Part shown: piece after piece, positions 10,237 to 39,300 of the stretch
Layout of the letters: each line of letters begins with the position of its first letter
How positions within the stretch are numbered: position 1 is the stretch's first letter
NCBI GenBank assembly: GCA_011800805.1
Contig: MPNW01000061.1
Span: 121,577 to 182,545, forward strand
Direction: 5' to 3'
DNA: 60,969 bases
Source: Hirudo medicinalis
Lineage: Eukaryota; Annelida; Clitellata; Hirudinida; Hirudinidae
Notes under the pieces: model-generated
What the model saw: the letters and a program-made list of their open reading frames with translations, nothing else
What the model was told of the DNA's origin: nothing
Database searches by the model: none
Made by a program: the position numbers and the translations under genes

Positions 10237-11115
10237 TGTTCCTTTAGTGTCTGCCACAGATCAAGAGATGAGAACGTCAATGCAGTGGAGGCATTTGCTG
10301 AGAAATGGAGGCTTAAATCTGTGTCCTTTCGATGCTTTTACGACACAACCGACATTCAGAGGGTGATCGTGCGCAAGAATTACACCACTGTTGATGTCGT
10401 ACACTGCATGCTTTGGCCTACCCTGGTCATCATCATCTCCATCACAATTTTCTTGAAACTCGAGTCGAAGAGAAGAGGGTTGACGTTTTGTGGACGCATA
10501 GAACCAGAAGATGAAAAGGCCACGCCCACTTCGGCTGCCGAGGCTAAAAACTGCAGGAAGACCGGAACGAACAAGCCCGGCAAGACGTCTGAACACGTCG
10601 CATTGTTCGACAAATTAAACAAAAGCATTCCAGAAGCTGTTTCGAAAGAGGGTAAACATGCCGTCGAAGAAAGTATTGCCGGAGATTTCAAGGCACCGCA
10701 TCAAGATCCGGCCATCAGTCCAGCTGACATTGATTCTTGTGGAAACCATCCAACCCCAAGACATAAACCTCACTACCTGACCGGTCGCTCGGCTCACGAT
10801 CAGCATCGAATGGCGATGCAAAAACTGCACAAACATTCGAACGAACAACAAGGAGAAAATCCGACCTCCAAGAGTTTGACAAACTTGAATTCAATATGCG
10901 TGAGATACGTCAACCAGGACAAAAGCGGCAATAAGAAGGACGGATACAAGCAGATGTTGGAGAAAAATCCATGCTCGATTGACCAGATAAATGGAGAAAG
11001 TCTTTTGGTAGAAAAGGCGCTCAAAATGCAGTCAAACAGTGAATCACCACTCTTGCACAACTGCAGGAGTTCAAGCGTGGACTGGTTGGAAGAGAAGAAA
11101 TTTGAGAGCAAATGA
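10237..11115 (+). CDS. BK-channel beta-subunit/TipE-like protein, terminal exon
   Basis: The exon starts after a TTTTTCTTCCAG acceptor and encodes 292 residues to a TGA; the first exons are not identified. In this family two membrane segments flank a disulfide-rich extracellular loop that modulates BK (or, in insects, sodium) channels. Visible here are the end of the loop (CSFSVC near residues 1-6, Trp at about 24, FRCFYD at about 31-36), a V-I-V-R-K-x-Y block, and HCMLWPTLVIIISITIFLKL at about 56-75, which fits the second membrane helix. About 215 further residues follow, predicted cytoplasmic, Lys/Asn/Ser-rich and of no known domain. Vertebrate beta subunits usually end soon after this helix, so the tail is odd. 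The first membrane helix should lie in an upstream exon, which I did not find. There is no ATG in the matching region, so this is not a complete gene. Confidence 0.7.
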   Translation, partial: CSFSVCHRSRDENVNAVEAFAEKWRLKSVSFRCFYDTTDIQRVIVRKNYTTVDVVHCMLWPTLVIIISITIFLKLESKRRGLTFCGRIEPEDEKATPTSAAEAKNCRKTGTNKPGKTSEHVALFDKLNKSIPEAVSKEGKHAVEESIAGDFKAPHQDPAISPADIDSCGNHPTPRHKPHYLTGRSAHDQHRMAMQKLHKHSNEQQGENPTSKSLTNLNSICVRYVNQDKSGNKKDGYKQMLEKNPCSIDQINGESLLVEKALKMQSNSESPLLHNCRSSSVDWLEEKKFESK

Positions 11116-11671
11116 AAGGCTCATGAATTTGCATGTAAATAAGACATTCGACGTAAATGATTCACATTATTTTCAATCGAAATTATTTTCCAACTCATCA
11201 ATAATTGTGAAACTTTCGAGGAAGATTTTAATATTTTGATTGATATTAAATGGATTTACGAAAAACATTTCATTAATGTACTTTTAAGTACATTAAAATT
11301 AATCAATTTAATGCTAAAGGCCACTGGTAAAAATTGCACTCTTTGGAATTAAATAAACTTAACTTTATCCATCTTCAACATAGTTTGTTTCTGTTTAACA
11401 AGAACAAGCAGGACCAACGCAGTAACATGCTTGAGATTTTTCTGTGATTACATTTCAATTTAAAATTGCAATAACTTATTAAAAAGTTAGGATAGTTAGT
11501 TAGTATAACAACAACAACAACAACAACGACGACGACGACGACAGCAGCAGCAGCAGCAGCAACGACAACAACAGAAGACAAAATACAACTGCGGGTGATG
11601 GTGATGATGATGATGATGATGACAATGTTTTTTTTGTTTTCCAAATGTTCGTGTCTCTGAATTCTTTCTCN

Positions 11672-11759
<88 letters not shown>

Positions 11760-12260
11760 GCATCTGACACAATTTGGAACAGTTTGTTAGGTAAGCTAAT
11801 ATTTATATAAGTGTATAAGCTTATAATTACATAGGTGTAAGAGCTAATAATTATATTCACCAAATGTCGAATTAATTTATAAGATTAAGATATAAGATAA
11901 ATTAATAAAATAGAAATTTTAAAAAAGCTGGCGCTTAATATCCCAAACAATGCACAGCTCTTTGATGAACCTTTCTTAATTTTGTTGCGTTGGTGTTTAA
12001 TGCTGTTTCTAATGTGATTTCACATTTCCAATGGATGAACTTGACGAATTATGCAATCACTAAAGGGTCTTAAGTGTCGAAATAAACAAAAAAAGCTAAA
12101 TACTGTAATTTTATGAAAAACATTCTCAACAAAAAAATTACTAATAAAGACTTATTTACGAATAAAGAGCTTTCCAAGTCTTCGTAAAATACCTTTTTAA
12201 AACGACTCGAGCAGCACTACTACTTTAGAATCCCGAAGAGAAGATGTGCTTTCGGATTAC
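11116..12260. other. Intergenic with a compound microsatellite and an N
   Basis: At 11505-11760 compound tracts of CAA, CGA, CAG, GAT and AAT surround the single N at 11671. The poly-Val and poly-Leu frames here are artefacts. AATAAA-containing sequence at about 11348-11355 could serve the upstream channel-subunit gene. Nothing else is seen. Confidence 0.6.
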
Positions 12261-12371
12261 CGGAAACTCCAGGTGGTCCTTCCTTGAGACTTGGTTGATC
12301 AACACCCTCCTCTCGGTGAAGTTCCTGGACTTGCCTGTGACGCCTTTGTTAATAAGCAATTGGCAATGACT
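12261..12371 (-). CDS. Orphan exon-like segment
   Basis: On the minus strand a GTTGCAG acceptor and a CCG|GTAATC donor bound exactly 111 nt (37 codons, phase 0 at both ends). The translation is mixed and charged (NKGVTGKSRNFTERR, then NQVSRKDHLEFP). The local GC content is higher than its surroundings. No neighbouring exon on the same strand is recognised, so it may be part of an unseen gene, a gene relic, or chance. Confidence 0.3.
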
Positions 12372-13020
12372 CTGCAACATGTTTGGTGATAAAACTGGAC
12401 TTGCTTATGATTCAAGATAATGATGAATGAATGATTTAAGTTGTTGTCCTTTGAAACTCTAGAAAATGTTTAGAATTATATTTAATAAATTGTTAAAATT
12501 CGTGGTTTTCAAAATGCAGTTAAATGTTAACATCTTAATCTGCGAACACCAGTTCAAAAAACAAGACCCAGTAAGTTGCACACTACTCTTCACACTACAT
12601 CATACTAAGCCATACTATAGTTGTATGTACATTCGCTAAGATCACTTCTCATGTCAATTGGTTCTAAAACAAAACTGATGAAACTAGGCGCTTACCTACT
12701 GCGTGACGTAAGTAATACGCAGTAACTGATATCCTTTTAGATACAATCAATTAAAACTGATTTAAAAATTCTAAATCAAACAGGAAAACAAGTATTTTTA
12801 GAAACATTAAGAATTTCCAACGCCGACAAAGGTACTGGCAGAGCTCCAAATATATCACAATTTGATTTTTGAGCGCTCATTTATTTTTCCAACAACGTCA
12901 ATAAATCAATTTTTCATTCAGAATTATTAAGGCTGAGTGGGGGCATTAAAAAGTTCAATGATAGATTTTTGATAAAAGATAAGCTTTGCATAATTAAGTT
13001 TAATTGTTTCTCTCTTTTAG

Positions 13021-16000
13021 CAGCTTTTGTATGACGGGAGAGAGCAGCTTGAAGAATGGTTTTTTCGTATCAGGTTAGTTGATGATTTCTTTTTGTTATC
13101 ACTTCCTTAAATTTTATAAAATATGTTTTAAAAGAAGTAAAATTAAATTAATTATTTAAAAGCACTTTAAAAGGCATTTACAGTCTTCTATACTTTGTTT
13201 ATTAATAATTAATAATTAATCAAATGTTACAAAAATTGTAAAATTTAAACCGGTCAAGCAACATTGGTAAAGAAACAATAAGGAATCAAAGAGAAGGTTT
13301 CAATACGCTTGGTACGTACAATTTTATTAAATTTACTTTAAATTAGTAGAGTTTATCAGTTAATTGATAACCAACATCATGATGGTGTCGATAAGCATTT
13401 GACTTACAAACAGTTATAAAACATTAAAATGCTAAAATTTCAATTCAAGATTAATATATTGCAAGCATACTTTAGAAGACTCCGAAAAATGTCCAACGGG
13501 AATGAAATACAAGAAAGTGGTAACTTAAATCTTTCTACTTGTTTGTCTAATCTAGAAAACATGTATTGCAATTACTTTCAGCTAACAACCTTTATATGAT
13601 TTGTCATGCAAACATTAACTGATCTACGATTATTTAAGAAATTCAAATGTTAACTAAGGCTATTGAGGAATATAAGAACGTTTGTTGGAAAATCTATCCG
13701 GTTAGAAATATTTATTGCATAACTTAAAAGTCACACAATTATATCACATAAAATGATATATTTTAGCACAGTTTGATTACGGAAAGTAAACAATTTTTAG
13801 ACATACGTTTGCGTTTGTGGTATGTTACTTTTTTTTCTCCTCGTTAAAATTGTAATTAAATTTTTTGTCTAAATTTAAGAAGTATTTATAGTAGTCATCA
13901 TATTAAGAAGAGCATGAAATTGTTGAATTGTTTCAGTTCTATCCTGCCTGGAATTTCAGACCAGAGTCTTTCTGAAATTGATGACTTAATATTGCCAGAT
14001 AATAACCAACCGATCGTGACCTCGACAAATCAGTGGATTCTTAAGCTTCCATAATTTAACATTAAACGGTATTCATACACAAATCTGAAACGCATCTGAA
14101 ACTAAACTTTAATGTTAGCAGCTTTAAATTCTGGAGAATCGATGTCATTGCTCGTCAAAACTTCGTTGAGTTTTTATGAAATGACAGGTCATCACTATGT
14201 AATAAGGATGTTGTTTTGCTTTCAAACTAAGTTACTTGAAATAAGCTTATTTTTCTTTTTTAAAACAGCTTGATTTTCACTCCATTTCGACATTAATCCT
14301 GTTAACCGCACAGTCTGCGGAGGAAGATGGTGAACTGAAAACAATTATATTGTATGAAATATGTATATCTTTAAATTGTTCAGTTTCAACCTCAAATAAT
14401 TTTATTTCTGACAGTTTCGCAAAGAGCTTAATTCAATCTCTTAATGTAACGAAAGTATGCCTGGGACTGAAAATGATACGAGTTGCCACTGGAAAGCATA
14501 GAAACTGGCTCAACAAATTCAGGAACGAAATGGGATTTATTTCTGGTAATAAATTAAGTTTTAACCATCGATATATTATTATATTATACATCCTTCTTAT
14601 TTATCTTTTAGATTCTAAAGATCTTGTTGCGTTGATATATAGACTAAAAAGCATCCCTCAAGCTAGATGCACAAAGAAGCAAAAAATATCAACATGGATA
14701 TCTCGACAATGTAATCATTCAGAAATTATTAACATGTTAAATTAATATTAAAATGACTTAAATGGTCTTATTAAAGAATATTTTATTATTGTGGTCATAA
14801 AACTGAATAAATCTGAATTTTCCAGCTGAGATAATACTTGATCGCCTGGACATCAGTTGGTTTTCTAACTTGGAGCATAAATTCTCTTCATGGAAGGTAA
14901 TTATTGCAGTAATGAGCTCGGTGTGGTATAATTTCATATCTTTTTTCTAATGCTTCAAGCACATTCAAATGCTTGTTATTCTAACACGAATTGATCTTAT
15001 CCATCCTCTGAGTCGTATATGAGTTTCAAATGCAATTTAGAAATCACTACAAGTTTTAAAATTTTATAATTCACAATTTTAACAGCTTGATCCCGAATCA
15101 TATATTTGCACGTTGATGGCTGAGGATTTTGAACCATTTTTCTTGAAAATGGACTACATTTACTCATACTTTGTGTCTGCAAATAATGAAATTGAAAGAG
15201 ACAAACTCATAGAATCTTTCGTCAAAGGATGTGTGGAGGTAATTTTTAAATGTTTAAGTAATTGCAAAATGTGTTTTAATTAATGCAAAATTATTTAGCA
15301 TGGTGACGTATCTAATTATCCGATCGAAGAATGTAGCAATAATGACACGACAATATTGCTTGCATTAATTACAGTTTTCTATTATATTCCAAGCGTTACG
15401 TAAAATTAATTTTAAAAAATAATATATTGTAGCCAATGAAAAGGTATATAATTTAAAATTATAATTCTATTGAATAACTGATTTATTTTATGATACCTTT
15501 TTAGGTCCACAGGAAAAAACTTAACCACTTCACAGTGAATATTCTAAATAAGATCAGTTTTTTTGGAATGCTTGAAAAATTAGTTCAACGTTCGCTGCAT
15601 CATGTGTTTGAGATGATGAAAGTGAGTTACAGTGCACAACCTGCTTAATATTTCTTTTAGAATAATTTGAAATGTTTGCTTTTAGAATAGTAATTTGGAA
15701 GAGGAATGGAACGAAATTGAAAAATACCACGGCTACCATCTTGGAACACATCCAACAGAAAACAATAATTCCGCTGATGTTCAGAGTTCCAATTGTCAGC
15801 AGATGAAAGAAACATTTAAAAATTCGCTAAACTTGGAAAATGACGAACCAGATTTTACTATCGAGAGATTTCTTTACTATGACGTCTTCATAAATTATCT
15901 CCAAGTGATAAATATTTTGCATACTGCTTTTTTGAGGAGCGCAGATATTCTTAAGGTATCATATTAAATTATATTCTATCTCTATAATTTGGTTGGAAAC

Positions 16001-16482
16001 AACCAGTAATTTTTATATTTCTAAATCATTTCAGCTGAAGAGAATTCCTGAGGATTGCGAGTCGTGGATTTTTAGATCTGACAACGCTGACTACAGTAAT
16101 CACATTAGGAACTGTTGCAATAACTTTTTATTACGAGAAATGGAGACCATTGAAGTGCCGGCTTGGATGAAAACTGCGATGAAGATTTGGTCGGTTAAAT
16201 TTATTTAAGGTTTACTTGTTAATTAACAATTTATTTCTTAATTATTTATAAAATGCAGTCCTGTCGCGGTTATGTCACGACATCACGAATATTTGAAAAA
16301 GGATTTATTGAAGTTGTTGGAAGGTGAAGATCTTGATGAGGTAGTAATCAATTGATAATAATTATAATTATTATTATTAGCTTTTAAACAACGTTATATC
16401 GTTCAAGACAACCTTAGAGGAGCTTTACTTTGCCTTGAATAGCAATTCGGTTTACGACTGGGATTCCACATATTTCAGTTAA
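13021..16482 (+). CDS. Multi-exon gene, unrecognised product
   Basis: Frame- and splice-consistent exons are 14122-14198, 14269-14329, 14384-14545, 14612-14710, 14826-14896, 15086-15238, 15505-15621, 15686-15955, 16035-16189, 16259-16340 and 16381-16482 (TAA), giving about 449 C-terminal residues. Every junction keeps phase. Likely earlier exons are 13021-13073, 13259-13311, 13476-13519 and part of 13937-14050; their linkage is incomplete and the start codon is not found. The product looks soluble, helical and mixed in charge, without signal peptide or membrane helix. Recognisable patches are a DPESYICTLMAEDFEPFF stretch, FGMLEKLVQRSLHHVFEMM, and a C-terminal TTLEELYFALN ending in DWDSTYFS. 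A LEEWF patch and the spacing of helices weakly recall the N-terminal half of anaphase-promoting-complex subunit 2, but I do not trust that. AATAAA follows the stop at 16561. Confidence 0.6.
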
Positions 16483-16734
16483 TGGTATCTAAGATTTCTC
16501 AAGAGTTGCAACTCACTGCTGTATTACTCAAGAATTATCATTTTCCCATTCACTGAAACAAATAAACGCGATTAATTTGTGTTAAAATTTATTTTCATTT
16601 ATTTTCAATCGAGAGTAGAAGCTGATGAATGTTCAGATTTCTACATTAAGAATGTACAGTTTGCCTATTTTTAAGAAACAGACAATCAGGAATGACTGCT
16701 GTAAGGGTTAACATAACAAACCCTTGAACAGTTA

Positions 16735-17610
16735 ATCAAAATCCTGGGCAAACTGAACAGTCTGCTACGTTGGTGTCAAATGTCTTTTAAGCCTGCAAAG
16801 TGCAGGACTATAGTCTCAAAAGAATCGTTTGTTAGTGTCCAGCGATTCCCTCATCGACATCGGTGTAAATGTCGTCATATTCCAACTATTGAGGGACTGC
16901 AATCAAGGCGTTTAAAGTGTGGTTGTTTTATGCGTGCCCTTCTTAAATGCTGCTTTTGTTGTTGGACATCTGTGATATTGGTGATAAAGTTAACCGATGC
17001 AGCTGAACTTGGCTCCAGCTCTATCATCGGTTGCCCTCTACAGCTGGAACGAAAGCCTGAAGATACTGCCGAGGTCCATCGCGGAAGAGTGAATGCTCAA
17101 CAATTCCGCGGATGCGAGATCAAACCACTTCTCAGATCTGGAAATGAATTTTAAGCATAAAATTAGATCGAAGAATCAGTAACTGCATTGATGTTCAAAA
17201 AATTTCGAGGTCCTATTGAGATGGGCCATCACGATATGAGATGGAACCACTTCCAAAAGTGATACCAAGCAGGCTCACCAGTCAGAGTCGCGATGATTAG
17301 TCAGGAAAGCAGGTGGAAAAAGAAATATGACCGAGTCACAAAGGCGTTGCAACAACCGCAGCAACAAAAACAAGCACAGGAACACAGGAGCACAGGTGGA
17401 CAACATGGGTGGACGTGGTTCAGAGATCCCTTACCTAGAGCGATATTGTGGAGAATGGCTGGCCTTCGTGATAATGAAAGTGTGCGACCAGTTGCCCTCT
17501 AAGGATAGCAATACTTTGGCAAGAACTTTAACAGTCGATAACTTTGAAACGCATTCAGGTAGATGCATAATTCCTTTTCTGTTAGAAAGGTCTTGCTTAG
17601 GAAAATAATG
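16735..17610 (+). pseudogene. Decayed non-LTR reverse transcriptase fragment
   Basis: Reading across frames gives a retroelement C-terminal pattern: KLNSLLRWCQMSFKPAKCR (the palm-to-thumb LxxLLxWC..FKPxKCR motif), then a SSVALY...IAEE block in another frame, then SRWKKKYDRVTKALQ, then LAFVIMKVCDQLPSK. The order matches invertebrate LINE-like reverse transcriptases, but the frame changes several times and stops intervene. The upstream catalytic half is missing. It appears to be a different family from the LINE at 46.2 kb. Confidence 0.6.
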
Positions 17611-18225
17611 TGTTCGTATAAAAAAAAGCAAAATAAATAAATCTTACTGAGCAGGTGATGTTGCAATCCAATCCCCTATTGGGGTAGATGCCAATAAACT
17701 CTGAGTTTGGTGGAAATGGTAGCCGGACTTTGAGCCATTTAAAAAAATGGACGATGTCATATGAGACATGTAAGTGGAATCATATTTTTGGACTCTTTAT
17801 CCAAATTTCATTTAATTAGTCTACAAAAAGTTATCGAACTCAGCAATGAAAGGATATTTTACATAATGAAAGAAGTGCTTATTTATCAGTTTGTGAAATA
17901 ATATAATCCATATGGTTAAAAGCATTTAAAGCATGGGATTGGTCCTGCTCACATTGGAACTTCTACATTTAATAATCCATTCAGCTTATTTATATCGTAT
18001 TTTTTGTGATCAATAAAAACAAAGTCAACGAAAGTTCAAAAAGAAGACTGACAATAAAAGGCTTGGACTTTTTTTTATTAAATTTGTAGCCGTTGATCGC
18101 CAATCCAACTAAATAGCAAAAGAAACAATTTACTTTGGGCTAAATAAATGAATAGTAACAGGTGCAGTGATGTCAATTAAAAGAAATTTGAAATATGCAG
18201 CATTTTATGAATTCAAAATTATCGT
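17611..18225. other. No recognisable gene
   Basis: AT-rich. A short hairpin CCCCTATTGGGG lies at about 17673. Nothing else is supported. Confidence 0.5.
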
Positions 18226-18438
18226 TCACTCCAACACCTTCTTCGTCCACTCGATTTGTACACGAACATTGTTGCCGTCACCAACCTGCTTTATTTCCAA
18301 ATGAGGTGAAACGCACATAGCGACACATCCAAAACCAGTAAATACACAAAATAGCAAAAACCCTACTATTTTAAAAAACAAGGACCAGCCAAGAAGAGTA
18401 ATGATAACAATTTTTACAGAAAGTGCATTAAGGAAAGG
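18226..18438 (-). CDS. Possible terminal exon of a membrane protein, unknown
   Basis: On the minus strand, after an AAATCTCAG acceptor, a 71-codon frame runs to TGA. It encodes a hydrophobic stretch (IVIITLLGWSLFF...GFLLFCVFTGFGCV) long enough for one or two membrane helices, then a hydrophilic tail VGDGNNVRVQIEWTKKVLE. It lies beyond the myosin V poly(A) signal. No preceding exon is identified up to the myosin 3' end, so it may be a relic or a chance frame. Confidence 0.28.
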   Translation of the reverse strand, partial: PFLNALSVKIVIITLLGWSLFFKIVGFLLFCVFTGFGCVAMCVSPHLEIKQVGDGNNVRVQIEWTKKVLE

Positions 18439-19261
18439 CTGAGATTTGCAGAGGTGCAGGAATGCAGGAATTCAACTAATTTATTGGATGAGATTTGATA
18501 ACTCTTGAACAAAATGAATATCAAAGGAAATAAGACAACAATGCAACTCTAAAGACCACATTAGAACAAAAAATCTTAATGACATCTTCACCATGTCTTA
18601 GGAGGTTGCTTGCAATTAAAAACCAGACGCCTCAAAATCTGATTCAGTTTAAAAAATAGACTGGAAAAACAGACTGTGCATGTCACAGCTTTGTTGGAAA
18701 TCATTTCTTGATGTGTTGATGCAAGCAATCAAATGACATTGAAGCAATTTGATGACTTACGTTTTCAAAGATCTCAACATGAAAACTTTGATGAAGGCAA
18801 AACAAAAACATGATCAGGTTGACGTCTACAAAGCAAACATTTGGACAAAACCAACGAATCTAATTTTAAAGCATTTTTTAAAGAAACAATCTCTGCAATG
18901 TGTGACACATTGTGGAGTTCATATTTTTTAATTTTTCAATTGACCCCAAACAGCGTGACTACAAAGTTCAGTTTAACTCAAGAGGAAAATACAAATTTCG
19001 AAGCTTAGCCAAGGAAAATATGAAAAACATCACCAACGGCATACAGAAGATTCGTGTGACTAGCAAATCACAACGTTGATACAACACTCAACATAATCCT
19101 CAAGAGGCCCCAACACAATTGCAGCTTTTTACACATCTGCACGGCCGGCCTCGATGTTAGAGTTAGGAGCGCGTAACGCTTAATACTTCAAGTTATAGAG
19201 TATATATGGTGTCTACAATACAAATGAAAGATCAATATTGATTAAACATGTAACTTCAATT
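18439..19261. other. Myosin V 3'-flanking region
   Basis: AT-rich spacer. The likely myosin V poly(A) signal (AATAAA on the minus strand) is at 19263-19268, about 75 bp past the stop codon. Confidence 0.5.
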
Positions 19262-19341
19262 GTTTATTTAAGCAAAGCAACTAAACAAAATGACTTCAAT
19301 TGATGCTCGTCACTGTTAACGACCGATCCTTTAGAGCCTTT

Positions 19342-35915
<16,574 letters not shown>

Positions 35916-36330
35916 TTTCAAAGCCGGTCTGTTGAGAAGAATTAGCTTCAAGGTTCACGGGAAATATGCAATTGGTTTAACTGCCAGATTCAGCGTCCAG
36001 CCTGCCAGTCTCCTCCACCTTTATAAAAATTGGGAATAAATTGTTTACTTGTGTACGCAGAACTAATGTTTAATTTTGTTATTTTATTTTTAACAAACCA
36101 GTTAATAATTTAACTACATTTACATTCTTTGTCTTCTCTTGAATTGTTTTCGTATAGTTAGATTTTTTAAATATGCTTGACTTATAATGTTTGTACAATT
36201 TTAGATAAATAAATTAATTAACAAAGTCTAAATTAAAAAAAAAATACGTCCTAGGTTTTATCTGTCGCTAAGATTTCTTTGTTTATACTTAAAAAGCTCT
36301 TGTTGTCATTCTCAGATTCGAATTTTAGCT
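35916..36330. promoter_or_regulatory. Head-to-head promoter interval, MYO5 / BRD7
   Basis: The two start codons are 415 bp apart on opposite strands, so this interval must hold both 5' UTRs and promoters unless there are upstream non-coding exons. No TATA box or CpG-rich core stands out by eye. Assignment rests on position only. Confidence 0.55.
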
Positions 36331-39300
36331 ATGGGGAAAAAAAGTAAAAAGCACGACAAATATGAACAGGATTACGTTGAGGGTAAACATACCGACCTAT
36401 TAAATGTTACATCAGCTATCTTGTTGACCCTTGTCATTTTAACAATTCACTTTCTGCCTGACGCATTCTGTTTTTGTTTATTAAATCAAGATAAACCAAG
36501 CTTGAAGCTAGTTCTCAAAGTTGGAGGAGTTCCCCTAACTCCTGATGTTGGAAGTGATAGTTTAGATGATGGAATGGAGAGAAGGGTTAAAAAGAAGCGC
36601 AGATTGCAGGAGAAGTCTGATTCAGAAGATGAAAGTGAAATGAGTCAGAAATGGAACCAGCAGAATTACGATGATGATGACGATGAAGACTTTGGAAAAG
36701 CGAGAAATCAAAGAGAGAAAAAATCTGCTAATGATGAGAGAACTCCTTTGCAGTGTTGCTTAGATCACATTCAAAAAGCCCTTCAAAGGTAGGTCTTTCT
36801 TAGCAAAGAAACTTCTGGAAATCATTGATTCAACTATTTTGTTTTTATTGATTTATTGACACATGATATTTTATACATGTTGAAGATGTGCATTTATGTT
36901 TTCATATTTTTTATTGTAGGAAAGATGTCAATGGATTCTTTGCATTTCCAGTGACTGATAGCATTGCACCAGGTTACTCTAATGTCATAACAAAAGCCAT
37001 GGACTTTAGTACCATGAAGAAAAAAATAGACAAAGGATTGTATAAATCCATTGCTGAATACAAGGTGATATAATATATCTAATTCTTAGCTGACAAGGAC
37101 AAAAAGTCTTGTTGCACAGTATCGTAGTCTCGTATTCATTGTTTATGTGACTTATTTTATCATCATTGATGAATTTAATGTAAATTAAAGTAGGTGATCA
37201 AATGGCTTAAGATTTTTATTATTAATTTTATTTTCACATTTACATGAACTGAAAATACAATCAAAAAAAATTATTCCTCCTAGGCTGATTACCAGTTGAT
37301 GATGAACAACTGCATGGCTTACAACCACCCAGACACCATCTACCACAAGGAAGCAAAAAGACTCTTGGCTGTCGGCAGCAAACACATCAACAAGGTTCTA
37401 TAATTACTTTCAAATTTAATTATAATTAATTTATAACTAATGATTTAATGTTTTGTTGTAACTTTTGGTGTTCTTGACCTTTAATGTTTAATTTGTTTTA
37501 CAAATTCTAAATCAATGTAATTGAAGCAGACATTTAAAAATATTAATAAATAACTTTTAATAACTAATAAATAACTTTTAATAACTAATAAATAAAATAG
37601 TAAAACTAAATAATTAATTCAATTTTGTTAAACCATATTAAATTAGCTGTTTTAGTTGCATTATTACTGGAAGTGCACTTTGATTGCATTACGCAATTTT
37701 GTGTTTACCAGTGAAAATTATTTCTACTCGTTACAATAATAATGATAAGTGAATTTGTATGGCAACAGTGTAATCTTTTGCCGCAGCTCGCAGGAATGCA
37801 AACCTTTCGAGCCATCTTGCACACCACCTTGTTACAAATTCAATTAAAAATGAGCTCATTAAAAAAATTAAACACTCAAAATATTAATGATTTTTCTAAT
37901 TTAATTGTTATTAAATTAATGTAATAAATATAAAACTATTAATCAATTGAATTGATTTAAAATTTAAAAAGGAGAAGATCAACCAAATGAGAAGGAATTT
38001 TGCCTTCATGTCGAACCTAACGAAAGAGGAAATGTCTCTGAACGACGAGCAGGAAAACACTTCGGAAACTTCTTTCCAAGTGGAGTTTGTTGCCGACAAA
38101 CTTCCCCAAACTAAGAAGGATAATGAGTTCGTCTTGGGTTTTGTCGTTGTTTTAGAAATATACTTCTAAGTAGTATAACTTTGATATGTGGGCTTGTGTA
38201 CAAATTAATTTATTTAAGAAAATAAAGGATTAGGATCAAAAAAGTCTATTAAGAAAAATGTTATGGCAAAGCACACTGCTACGACCGACATTACTTCCTT
38301 CGGTTATTATCGATTCTAAGAAGTTACGACCAAATGTCGTCGTGCAATGTTTCGTTTCATTAAATTTTTCTTCTGGAATTTGTAAGAGTTACAAATGATT
38401 GCAATATCTCATTAAATGTTTCAGTGTTGGAAAATTTGAAGCAGTTCCAGATGACATGAGTCCCGATGAAATCCTCCAACAGGTGCAAACTGCTGCCAGT
38501 GCCGCCTCTGAGAGACTCCAAACATTGGCACCAAACAGCAAGGTGATCATTATCAAGATGATTACGATCATATGTTTAATTATAGAAGATTCATGTCGTT
38601 TATAATGCTTCATTGAATGTAACTGTTACTAAATGAATGCTGAAATGAATGTGAGCTTGTAATTAAGTGTGATGTTTTTTAATGATAAAATAATTAAAAT
38701 TAATAGCAATTGACAACTCATAAGGTTTAATTATATTTTCATAGATTGGCTATTTGAAGAAAAAGACGGATGGAACAACTGCACTCAGCATTTTGAATCC
38801 TGATAATAGTGGCATAAGTTTGTGTTGAGTGATGCTTTCATTTATTCTTGGTTAATCCTTGCTAAAGCTGTAATCATGTCAAAACACACTTGCAAGCAAT
38901 TGTCAATGACTAACTACAGTAGATTCAAATTTGTGGCATTCCTTCATGATAAAGGAATAATTATTGATTCATGAATAATGAAGCATCATCTTATGAATAT
39001 CTAATTTCTCTACCAGTCTCACCCAAGGAGAGGGTGGTGGATCTGGGAGGACTTGTAGGAAGACTTTCAAGTGGTTCTGATTCCATTTCCATAACAAAGG
39101 AGGACAAGAGGAACAAAGTCACTCCAGGTTGTTTTGGAGATTCGAGAATTCATGCGATGACTTAATGCGATGTTTATTTATTCTTTCAATCGATAGAACA
39201 GTTGTATTTCTGATGCCTAGGACTCCATATAAATTGACTGTCACTGTAATTGCCAAAAAGTCTTATTATTTAAAGCAAAATTTAAAAAAATACCCTTTAA

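Noticed and set aside
10261..11111. Four minus-strand frames opposite the channel-subunit exon
   Set aside because: They are shadows of the plus-strand exon, which has family motifs and an acceptor.
16780..17608. Short host genes encoded by the three open frames here
   Set aside because: Joined across frames they follow the order of a retroelement reverse transcriptase C terminus, so they are relic pieces rather than separate genes.
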